This document shows positions 56,391-64,000 of a DNA stretch of 64,000 nt, piece after piece. The notes beneath the pieces are model-generated. The model searched no databases, had not been told where the DNA came from, and worked only from the letters and a program-made list of their open reading frames with translations. The position numbers and the translations under genes are program-made. Positions within the stretch are counted from its first letter, which is position 1. Each line of letters opens with the position of its first letter. Source of the stretch: Azorinus chamasolen (taxonomy: Eukaryota > Mollusca > Bivalvia > Cardiida > Solecurtidae); the NCBI GenBank assembly GCA_963576725.1, contig OY755244.1:77561620-77625619 (forward strand). The letters run 5' to 3'.

Positions 56391-57496
56391 ATGGCATCTG
56401 TCGCAGCTTGGTTACCCTTTGCTCGGGCTTCTGCCGTCGGTTGGGTCCCGGTCGCCCAAAAGCCCCTTCCAGCCTCGCGTGTGCAACAGGACAACCTGCG
56501 GGGGGATGACAAACTGTTGATCAACGTAAGTGGCCGCAGGTTCGAGACCTGGCGGAACACGCTGGACAAATACCCGGAAACCCTGCTGGGGTCGAACGAA
56601 AAAGATTTTTTCTATGACGAGGATTATAAAGAATACTTTTTCGATAGGGACCCAGACATTTTCAGACACATTCTGAATTACTACAGAACGGGGAAACTTC
56701 ACTACCCCAAGCATGAATGCATTTCATCGTATGATGAAGAATTGGCGTTTTTCGGGATTATGCCCGACCTTATAGGGGACTGCTGTTACGAAGACTACCG
56801 TGATAGGAAAAGAGAAAATAGTGAAAGACTGCTGGATGACAAAGCCTCTGAATCTGGCGACACTGAACCACTTCAGGACATACGACAAGAAATGTGGCGG
56901 GCGTTTGAGAACCCCCAGACGGGCACTGCGGCCCTTGTTTTCTATTACGTCACAGGATTTTTTATCGCTGTCTCTGTCTTTGCTAATGTTGTTGAAACGA
57001 TTCCGTGTGGAAGGGTTCCGGGTACTGGAAAGAAATTGGACTGTGGGGACAAATACGCTGCTGCATTCTTCTGTTTAGACACAGCTTGTGTGATGATTTT
57101 CACGGTGGAATATCTCCTGCGGTTTTACGCGGCGCCCGAGCGACTAAAATTTATGCGGAGCGTGATGTGCGTAATTGACGTGGTGGCCATTATGCCCTAT
57201 TATATAGGACTGTTAATTCCAAATAACGATGACGTCAGCGGTGCTTTCGTCACTCTCCGTGTGTTTCGCGTGTTTAGGATTTTCAAATTCTCTCGTCATT
57301 CGCAAGGTCTACGAATCCTAGGCTACACACTAAAGAGCTGTGCCAGTGAGCTCGGATTTTTACTATTCTCCCTCACAATGGCTATCATCATCTTTGCCAC
57401 AGTCATTTATTATGCAGAAAAAAATGTTGTTAATACGCGGTTCACGAGTATCCCCGTATCGTTCTGGTATACCATTGTGACCATGACAACCCTAGG
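56391..57496 (+). CDS. Shal: Shal-type voltage-gated K+ channel (Kv4/KCND), first coding exon
   Basis: Encodes residues 1-368 and two bases of codon 369 of an A-type potassium channel subunit of the plasma membrane. The start [18 protein letters not shown] matches the Kv4 N-terminus that contacts KChIP partners; the frame is open nine codons upstream but begins with TTG. The T1 tetramerisation domain (~40-135) has the exact Zn site HX5CX20CC: H104, C110, C131, C132. S1 is ~180-204, S2 ~223-246, S3 ~257-277. S4 (~286-312) reads [15 protein letters not shown], with gating charges every third residue. S5 is ~320-342, then the pore helix and TMTTL. The exon ends CCTAGG|GTAAGT, splitting the filter glycine codon. 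Known KCND genes also have a large first coding exon ending in the filter. The second half (YGD, S6, C-terminus) lies beyond the window. Intact, no anomaly. Confidence 0.97.
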
Positions 57497-57502
57497 GTAA
57501 GT
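57497..57502 (+). promoter_or_regulatory. 5' splice site of Shal intron
   Basis: GTAAGT, a full match to the U1 consensus. The frame stops one codon on (TAA), so splicing is required. Confidence 0.9.
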
Positions 57503-57554
57503 AGAAACACATTCCCCCCTCTGTCTATTGTCTCGTATGTTTGTTATCTATATT

Positions 57555-57770
57555 AGCCCTTCTCATGCTGACACACATGTTGTCTGTCTGAACACGGATC
57601 TGGGGCAATTTTTACTTATTTCTGTTTCGGTTAAGCGTTTGACAAACCGTTGATCGAGTATCAAACAGCTTGGATCCTGATGAGACGCCGAGTTACTCGG
57701 CGTCTCATCTGGATCCAAGTTGTTTGCAAATGCCAATCAAGTTGCGCCTGGTCGTGATAAGGGTCTACTC
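57555..57770 (+). mobile_element. MITE family C variant in the Shal intron
   Basis: GCCCTTCTCATGCTGACAC at the left; hairpin GGATCCTGATGAGACGCCG ... CGGCGTCTCATCTGGATCC. Sister of the copy at 20399. Confidence 0.75.
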
Positions 57771-58237
57771 TATTGATGGGCTCATTAGGTGCTCATTTGC
57801 GGAATAGTTCTCGCAATAACGTCTTGCATACCACTGGCCTATACAACCCATGCAGTCACAATTACTGTGTATGTACCCGACCCCCACATAGGTAACCAAA
57901 TTAATAGAAAACACGCACGCTTAACATCTACCAGCAAAGGGAATTTTCCATCTAATTCAACACAACAAGAATAACTTCTTCGAAAAAAAATTCTTTGTCT
58001 CCATATTCCAAACCTACTATAAAAGAATCTCCCATTTTTTTGATCTTGGTCAGATGTAGGATACGATGGTGTATGATTTGGATACATACTGCTTACAAAG
58101 GACAGTCTACTACAGTATAGCCTGTCAATGGTTATCACGAATAGGTCAGTGGATATGGATGATCTCCAGTACCTATTTTCGCCATCTCTATGCGCAGAGT
58201 GCATGCAGTACTTGGATCAGCCAACACAGTATTCGAG
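57771..58237. other. Shal intron, unique DNA
   Basis: No conserved second exon (YGDMVP-type) and no repeat recognised. The 121-aa minus-strand frame has no domain. Confidence 0.4.
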
Positions 58238-58493
58238 TTTACCCTTTGCCTGGTAGAGATACACTTTGACGCATTATTCCTACAGAGTAGACCCAGATCT
58301 GACGGCCCCTGTAGGGGCCATTTGATCATGATCTGTTCTGTTTGCTAATGAAAGTATTGATCTGGTATACCAAAGTTCCTGCAATGGCTAAAATATCCTG
58401 TATTCATAAATATTATATCATTATAAAAGTCAGCTATTAAATATTCATAATGTCGTTAGTTCTTACATGACTAATGATGAGGTCAAGGGTTAA
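58238..58493 (-). mobile_element. MITE family A2, reverse
   Basis: TTTACCCTTTGCCTGG, hairpin CTGACGGCCCCTGTAGGGGC with its complement, then TTAAATATTCATAATGTCG and CAAGGGTTAA. Confidence 0.7.
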
Positions 58494-58830
58494 ACTCTAA
58501 TCCTGCTGAACAAAATGACGTCAGCACAAACTCTCGTCTATCGTATTTTCGAACATTGTCTTGATTCGCTTTGGTCGTTTTTTCTCGAAAGTGTTGATCT
58601 AATGGCAAACAACTTGGATCCAGATTCCATGCTTATAAAACATTTTAGTTGAGTCTGAGTTCTTTCTCAAGTTTTTGATTCGTCAGATTTGAGCCTGGCT
58701 CAAATCTGACCAATCAAAAGCTTGAGAAAGAACTCAGACTCAACTAAAAAGCTTTATAAGCATGGACCCAGAATTCAAAATGTTTGCAAATTCGAGTCTG
58801 GTTACGAATAACAGGATAAGGGTTACGAAT
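58490..58830 (+). mobile_element. MITE family C carrying an H hairpin
   Basis: TTAAACTCTAATCCTGCTGA at the left shares its TTAA with the previous element; the right end is AACAGGATAAGGGTT. The C arms (AACTTGGATCCAGATT and AGAATTCAAAATGTTTGC) are parted by H. Confidence 0.65.
58628..58770. mobile_element. Hairpin family H
   Basis: Near-perfect ~140-bp palindrome: CCATGCTTATAAA at one end and TTTATAAGCATGG at the other, with arms TTGAGTCTGAGTTCTTTCTC and a GAGCCTGGCTC tip. A related H lies at about 60650-60750, also inside a MITE. Confidence 0.8.
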
Positions 58831-58964
58831 AGAACAGAATAGAATTGTTCTCAGTACGGACATACACAACATGAATATTTACTATCACAGGGTAACAAGA
58901 AAATTAAACTGACTAACAACTGTAGATAAAAGGAGAATTTAGATCTTTTTTAAATATCTCCGCC

Positions 58965-59220
58965 ACAGCAACAGATAAACGTGCATACTCAAGCACTAAA
59001 AATCATTTCTCCAACAAACTTTATGTTGTGAGCACTCTTCACAACATGGCATTTGGTGGAGAAATAAAGAAGTTATTCTTGAAAATGTTTAATTTACGAA
59101 TGTTATATCTGGACCTCTGAATTCTCCACCAAACCCTATATTGCTTCTATTGATTAGAATCGAAACTCCGATGTTATTCTAATGAGTAACAACACGATAT
59201 AGTTTAGCGAAGAAATAATA
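58965..59220. mobile_element. Two adjacent worn family G elements
   Basis: ACAGCAACAGATAAACGTGC, CATTTCTCCAACAAACTTTA and TTATATCTGGACCTCTG form the first. A second CCACCAAACCCTATATTG hairpin follows to about 59215. Confidence 0.6.
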
Positions 59221-59224
59221 GACT

Positions 59225-59455
59225 TTAACTCTTTTGGCGCCAAATTTCTAATTGTCGTCTGCAAATCATTCAATTAAATGAGGAAATGAGATGAATAAAT
59301 GCAAATTTCTAAAGGAATACAGCACAGATATAGAAACAGTTGGAGACAAAAACTGAAGTTCCAGATCAGACGCCGCCTTGAAAAGACGGCGTCTGATCTG
59401 TTACTGCACTATTTGTCGTGGTGCATTTCTGCGACAATGGCAGTGAAAGGGTTAA
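59225..59455 (+). mobile_element. TTAA-flanked MITE, C relative with a new hairpin
   Basis: TTAACTCTTTTGGCGCC and GGCAGTGAAAGGGTTAA are the ends. The hairpin is CAGATCAGACGCCGCCTTG with AAGACGGCGTCTGATCTG, unlike the standard C hairpin. Confidence 0.75.
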
Positions 59456-59539
59456 TACAAGTCATGTACATGAATATCGCATTCTTATCGCCAGCGTTAT
59501 TGGTCACAACAGTTGTTGTTAAATGAGAGAATGAAATAC

Positions 59540-59720
59540 AATAGAATCTGCCTATGGCGACCATATAATGAATAAATATTGATGTCGATAAGAGCAAATG
59601 GTTGCTTAAAGCAACTACCTGCTAGAGGAGCTTTCTGCGTAACTTTCGTCCTGCATTAAGCTACCACTTGTTTTAAACCCCAGAATTAGACCTAATTTTA
59701 ATATTCACTGTAGGATAGGT
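59540..59720. mobile_element. F/E-type element, deleted arm
   Basis: ATAGAATCTGCCTATGGCGA at the left, AGAGGAGCTTTCTGCGTAAC as the surviving arm. No clear right end. Confidence 0.55.
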
Positions 59721-59739
59721 ACATATAACGGTGCGTATT

Positions 59740-59850
59740 CATTTACTAAAATCCCTAAGAATCGTCTCGAAGAGACGGTTTTAAAGAGTGGTCACAAGTT
59801 ATACGTGAACATATTTTAATTTACGCATCTTATCTGGAGCTCTGACTTGT
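59740..59850. mobile_element. Family G fragment
   Basis: GTGCGTATTCATTTACTAAA, GTCTCGAAGAGACGGTTTTA and ATCTTATCTGGAGCTCTG. Confidence 0.6.
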
Positions 59851-60059
59851 GGACTGGTTTTACTGTAAGTACAATGAGCACTTACAATAAAACATATCTA
59901 CACCAGTCATTCTTAAGTCTACTTCTGGTCTTTTAGGAGAGGTTTTACGGTAGCCTAATGCAGGTGGAAAGTATATTACCATTGTTCTGCATTGAACAGG
60001 TGCCCGCTTTCTAACAAGTTTCACTGACTTTACCTGAAAGAGATCTATTCAATATCGTA

Positions 60060-60262
60060 CTGTATAATCAAGATGATACAAGTTTAGTAAGACTTATTAA
60101 GAACGTTTTAGCAGGTGGCTGCTTAATGCAGAGTGACAATCATGCAGAAAGCTCCCAGAGGAGCTTTCTGCATGATTTTCACTCTGCATTAAGCAGCCAC
60201 TTGTCCCCGAGACCGATAATGATATTTATTTGAATGTTCAGTTTAGCGATGTTTTTACTGTA
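60060..60262. mobile_element. MITE family E
   Basis: The arms GGCTGCTTAATGCAGAGTGA and ATTTTCACTCTGCATTAAGC meet at AGCTCCCAGAGGAGCT. The right end reads CAGTTTAGCGATGTTTTTAC then TGTA. Confidence 0.7.
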
Positions 60263-60402
60263 TTCTTAATTCGAGGATTGGAGTCATAATGTGAATGGAA
60301 CTGACAATCATGTAAAGCGCGTGTTCTGGTTAGTGCATGACAGTCTTAATTCTGGCTCGGTCAGTTTGCACTTTTACATAAATTAACGAACCTTTTTTAC
60401 AG

Positions 60403-60560
60403 AGCTACAGATAAGTGTGCGTACTCAAATACTAAAATCACCATTTCTCCACCAAACCCTATGTTGTGACCACTGATCACAACATAGGGTTTGGTTTAGA
60501 AAGAAATTCGTTATTCTTGAAATTGTGTTAATTTACGTATCTTATCTGGGCCTCTGATTT
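60403..60560. mobile_element. MITE family G, short hairpin
   Basis: CAGAGCTACAGATAAGTGTG ... CTTATCTGGGCCTCTG. The core ACCAAACCCTATGTTGTGAC is paired with GTGATCACAACATAGGGTTT. Confidence 0.75.
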
Positions 60561-60812
60561 AACCTGATGAATAATCGTATAAGAAATAATGACATTATGA
60601 CGTAATGACATTATGACGTACATGAACACATGGTCCCAAGGTTATAAAACTTTTTGCTTGAGTCTGAGATCATTCTCAAGCATCTGAATGGTCAGATTCT
60701 GAGCTTGCTCAGAATCTGACCAATCAGATACTTGAGAATGAGCCCATGAGCCGTCTGATCTTGGTCTACTCTGTTTGCCAAGGCGTGAAAAGCGTTTTTG
60801 TGAGACAACGGG
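60558..60812 (+). mobile_element. MITE family A2 carrying an H hairpin
   Basis: TTTAACCTGATGAATAATCG at the left and GAGCCGTCTGATCTTGGTCT ... GACAACGGGTAA at the right. H (GTCTGAGATCATTCTCAAGC ... tip GAGCTTGCTC) sits where the A2 left hairpin arm should be. Confidence 0.6.
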
Positions 60813-60987
60813 TAAAAGCGCCAGGACTCAGGGACCTGCTTTAGGAATAAGCGTACGCTGGAATACTCGTATAAATACTATCATAAGATGATCGTAACCT
60901 CGCAAGATAGAACGTACGACCATTAATGTCGTACACCTTTTTGTTGCATGCTAAGATATGCGATAATTTTGACCACCCTATCTGTAG

Positions 60988-61276
60988 TTAACCCTTCGCT
61001 TGCTATTCACGTCATTATACATACCTGTAAATAGTGCAGACCCTGATGAGACAGCTCCTGCACCTGTAAATAGTGAAGACCCAGATGAGACAGCTCCTGC
61101 AGGAGCTGTCTCATCAGGGTCTGCACTATTTACAAGTTGATTGTGCAACCAGTGCACTCCACAGCAGTGATTGCACAGCGATATACTTGTACACAGTGAA
61201 GATATATGTAATTATACAACAGGGCATGGGTAAAGAAGGAGAAATGTATTTCAAAATTCAGCAAGAGAAGGGTTAA
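60988..61276 (+). mobile_element. MITE family P, full length
   Basis: TTAACCCTTCGCTTGCTATT ... GCAAGAGAAGGGTTAA. The hairpin tip is GCTCCTGCAGGAGC. The left arm (CACCTGTAAATAGTG then AGACC) is tandemly duplicated. Confidence 0.85.
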
Positions 61277-61461
61277 GACGGGACCAGAGCAAAATGTGCG
61301 AAATGGCTGAATATTTCGCAACAATATTATTCATATTCCTCCAAGAATTCTGTAGCTGTTTCTACTAATTAGAATTCTCTCATTGAGACGATTCTAGAAC
61401 TAGTGAATAGGCACAGTCGTCGCCATAAATCGTCAGATATCGACTCACATGGCGAAATAGT

Positions 61462-61680
61462 CGTTACCTTTGCAAACAGTGTGAATCCAGGTGAGACGCC
61501 GAGTAACATCAGGATCCAAACTGTTTGACACTACATGTAGGCTTTGATGGAATAAAAATGAGGGAAATCCACACTTAAAGCAGACGTCACCGTGTGCAGA
61601 CGAAACTTATTTGGCGCCAAAAGAGTTTGGATCCAGATGAGAACTCTAGTAACTCGGCGTTTCATCAGTGCCGTTTAAAA
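61462..61680. mobile_element. Family C fragments
   Basis: GAATCCAGGTGAGACGCCGA and AACATCAGGATCCAAACTG, then a second pair around 61625-61665 (GGATCCAGATGAGAA, CGGCGTTTCATCAG). Confidence 0.5.
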
Positions 61681-61715
61681 ACGGAGAAGACTTAGTATTT
61701 TCAGTATTAGATGGG

Positions 61716-61939
61716 TTAACCATTTCCCTTATATAACACATTTTCAGGCATTTGCAAACAAGAGTTGACCCAGACCAGACGGCTCCTATAGGAGCCGTCT
61801 GATCAGGGTCTGCTCGGTTTGCGTATGACACAATATAGATCCAATTCTACAGTTCCTGCTTGAGCCAGAATGTTATAATAAATATTCACGATGCCATTAT
61901 TTTTTTTCTTACATACATATTCAACAGGGTAAGGGTTAA
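61716..61939 (-). mobile_element. MITE family A, reverse, TTAA-flanked
   Basis: TTAACCATTTCCCTTATATA ... ATTCAACAGGGTAAGGGTTAA; hairpin CCAGACGGCTCCTATAGGAG with complement. Confidence 0.8.
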
Positions 61940-62059
61940 TAAGGCTAAAGCCTTATTACTATATTTTGCGCGGATCAATACATAGAGCCTAATTACACAA
62001 CGTGCGTATTACAAACAGCATCGGTGTTTCTGACGTTTTTACATCCTAGCCACATATTG

Positions 62060-62250
62060 TTGATAACATGAACAAACAGTGTTGATCCAGACGAGACGCC
62101 GAGTAACTCGGCATCGCATCAAGATCAAGACACACTGTCATTCTGTGTATTTAAAGAGAAATTGAAACAGAGCATATCTTCGATATTAATAGCAGACGAC
62201 AATTAATTTTGCAAACGACAATTACTTAACATGCAAAGGTGTTGAGGCTG
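62060..62250. mobile_element. Family C-like element, worn
   Basis: AACAGTGTTGATCCAGACGA and CTCGGCATCGCATCAAGATC form the hairpin; GCAGACGACAATTAATTTTG resembles the C right part. Confidence 0.5.
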
Positions 62251-62405
62251 AGAATAATCATACAGGTAGTCAGTTCTCCCGCTGGTATGTCAAGTTATTG
62301 GTTACATCTCTGACTGAACAATTATTCCCCATCGATCTGGAGGCTGGCAAGACTAGCGTGAAGATTGTCGAACAGGTCTGATGATACAAGGGGTTTTCAA
62401 AGGCT

Positions 62406-62654
62406 TTAACCCTTTTCCCGTTCTACGTTTATTCCAAATTTCAATACCTACTGAATATTCATGGGCAAAATAGTTACGATGAAATATGGAAGGTGGAACA
62501 TTGTAGTCATTTTAGAAAGGAAGGGAATAGGTCTTTCAGATTCCTTTAGCAAACAGTACAGACCCGGATCAGACAGCTTCTATAGGAACCGTCTGATCTG
62601 GGTCTACTCTGTTTGAAAATGCGTGACAAAGTGTTTATATGAAGGAAGGGTTAA
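62406..62654 (+). mobile_element. MITE family A1, first of a three-element chain
   Basis: TTAACCCTTTTCCCGTTCTA ... GAAGGAAGGGTTAA; tip CTTCTATAGGAACC. Its right TTAA is the left TTAA of the next element. Confidence 0.85.
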
Positions 62655-62891
62655 CTCTTATCCCGGTTCAATAATCATGTAAGAAATGATGACATCATGA
62701 ATATTAATGAGCCGAACTATTTTAAAGCAGTAGTAATTAACAAAGGATTTATGACATTGTCTAAGAGTGTATAATTCCGCACGCAAACAGAGCAGACCCT
62801 GATCAGACGGCTCCTATAGGAGCCGTCTGATCTGGATCTACTCTGTTTGCAATTGCGTGAAAACACGTTTATGTATGAAGGAATGGATTAA
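62651..62891 (+). mobile_element. MITE family A2, second of the chain
   Basis: TTAACTCTTATCCCGG, AATGATGACATCATGAATAT, hairpin CAGACGGCTCCTATAGGAGC with complement, and GAAGGAATGGATTAA. Confidence 0.85.
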
Positions 62892-63101
62892 CCCTTATCC
62901 GGCTGTAGAAAAATAATGTCAGCTCAAAATTGGATGTGGTGTACTTTTGACTGCTTTCGATTTGAACAAGCTTTTGATCTACTATTGTGCCAGTGTCAAA
63001 CAGCTTGGAATCTGATGAGATGCCGAGTTGCTCGGCGTCTTATCTGGATCTACGCTGTTTGCAAATGCGAGTCAGTTCGCGGTTAGTAAGCTAAGGGTTT
63101 C
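62888..63101 (+). mobile_element. MITE family C variant, third of the chain
   Basis: TTAACCCTTATCCGGCTG at the left and TAGTAAGCTAAGGGTTT at the right; hairpin AATCTGATGAGATGCCGAG with CTCGGCGTCTTATCTGGATC. Confidence 0.75.
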
Positions 63102-63179
63102 CGTGATGGCTTTAAGTCTTACAGCTTATAACCATTCCTCCATGAATATTAATGAAGGAAATAATGACATCATGAATAG

Positions 63180-63285
63180 AGACGATTCTAAAAAGTGGCC
63201 ACAGTGTAGAGTTTGGTAGAGAAATAAAGGAGACATTGTTAAAAATGTTTAAATGTACGCATCTTATTTGGAGCTCTGCAACGGT
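63180..63285. mobile_element. Family G right half
   Basis: GACGATTCTAAAAAGTGG ... GCATCTTATTTGGAGCTCTG. Confidence 0.65.
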
Positions 63286-63364
63286 TATCTTACAACATAA
63301 AAACCGAGTGTCAAACAGTTTGGATCCGAATGATTTCTTAGGTACGTAGTAGGTTAAATTTCAG

Positions 63365-63605
63365 TTAACCCTTTACTCCATGAAGATATATGTAATACAT
63401 TATGACATAATGAATATTAATTAGATTAATTTTTAAAACGGAACATTAACACATGACGTTTTCGCCAACGTAGAATCTATAGAATCAAATCGATATTACC
63501 TCATGAGCAAACAGCAGACCCTGATCTGACTGCTCCTGCCGGTCTGATCTGGGTCTACTCTGTTTGCAAATGCGTGAAAATACGTTTATATGATGGAGAG
63601 GGAAC
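63365..63605 (+). mobile_element. MITE family A2
   Basis: TTAACCCTTTACTCCATGAA, a shortened hairpin (CTGACTGCTCCTGCCGGTCT), TATGATGGAGAGGGAA. The right TTAA is lost. Confidence 0.7.
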
Positions 63606-63716
63606 ATCAAGAACGATCGGACCGACCTCTGAAATAAAAGTCAGGGTTTCGTTTCAACAGTTAATGGTGACAGTTGGGGTTGCATCATTACCATAGCAAA
63701 TGTATTCTGCAATATA

Positions 63717-63920
63717 CAGTAAAACCACTCTATAACGACCACTATCTTGTGTTAATTAGTTGGTGTTTAGGGCAGGTGGTTGCTTAAAGCAATGTGAAAG
63801 TAAAACAGAACGCTCCTATAGGAGCGTTCTGTTTTACTTTCACTTTGCTTTAAGCAGCCACCTGCTTTTAACACAAAATACTTGATGTAATTTAGTGGTC
63901 GTTATAGAGAGGTTTTACTG
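63717..63920 (+). mobile_element. MITE family D, reference-quality copy
   Basis: 204 bp between TA dinucleotides: CAGTAAAACCACTCTATAAC ... GTTATAGAGAGGTTTTACTG. The centre is a ~95-bp hairpin (CAGGTGGTTGCTTAAAGCAA, AAGTAAAACAGAACGCTCC) with tip CGCTCCTATAGGAGCG. Used here to define empty sites in the nested copies. Confidence 0.95.
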
Positions 63921-64000
63921 TATCTAGTTGAATCTATTATGCATGTTTATGACGTAAATGGGTAGCTTTGACAATATTTCCAATAACTCTGGTGTTTAGG

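Noticed and set aside
56345..56714. Antisense frames over the Shal exon (74 and 100 aa)
   Set aside because: Shadows of the well-supported Shal coding frame.

Overview
This is an AT-rich eukaryotic (animal) window. It has one canonical first coding exon with a GT splice donor, one long uninterrupted reading frame, and very dense small interspersed repeats. Three things point to a mollusc, most likely a bivalve: the invertebrate Shal/Kv4 channel exon, many short hairpin elements, and Helitron-like elements with a GTCT/GTCC microsatellite followed by ~140-160 bp tandem units. The species cannot be named from the sequence. There are no bacterial-style operons, rRNAs or CRISPR arrays.

Genes. (1) 21909-26636 (+) is an intact single-exon gene of 1575 aa. 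It has two N-terminal Cys/His modules, a long unassigned middle, a region carrying all seven acidic residues of a FEN1/XPG-type nuclease in the right order, a CXC-like cysteine cluster and an acidic tail. (2) 56391-57496 (+) is the first coding exon of a Shal (Kv4/KCND) potassium channel: N-terminus, T1 domain, S1-S5 and half the pore. The reading frame is cut inside the selectivity-filter glycine, so the DNA after 57496 is intron. (3) 16858-17095 (-) is a decayed non-LTR reverse transcriptase. (4) 6776-6852 (-) is a weak candidate exon. Most other open frames come from tandem repeats.

Repeats. I name families by letter. TTAA-flanked (piggyBac-type) MITEs: A1, A2, B, C and its variants, P. 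TA-flanked elements with CAGT ends (mariner/pogo-type): D, E, F, I. Others: G (CAGAGC...GCTCTG ends), H (a hairpin found inside A/C elements), J and L (dispersed repeats). Helentron-like elements HEL-K, M, N, O, R and S share one layout: 5' hairpin, tetranucleotide run, tandem body, 3' hairpin, then CTCTTGTT or a close variant. Families A, B, D, E and F have different ends and arms but the same hairpin tip, GCTCCTATAGGAGC.

Layout. 1-1050 tandem array; 1.4-6.2 kb MITEs and two HEL elements; 6.2-10.5 kb mostly unique DNA; 10.5-13.1 kb MITEs; 13.9-20 kb HEL elements, the retrotransposon relic and a three-level nested insertion; 20-21.5 kb C-family MITEs; 21.9-26.9 kb nuclease-like gene; 27.6-31 kb MITEs; 31.2-38.7 kb a giant ~7 kb HEL-O array; 39-42 kb mixed repeats with another nest; 42.3-47.9 kb minisatellites and microsatellites; 47.9-54.2 kb MITEs; 54.5-55.3 kb 24-bp minisatellite; 55.3-57.5 kb Shal 5' region and exon; 57.5-64 kb Shal intron packed with MITEs. 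Nested insertions act as natural empty-site tests and fix target-site duplications for several families.
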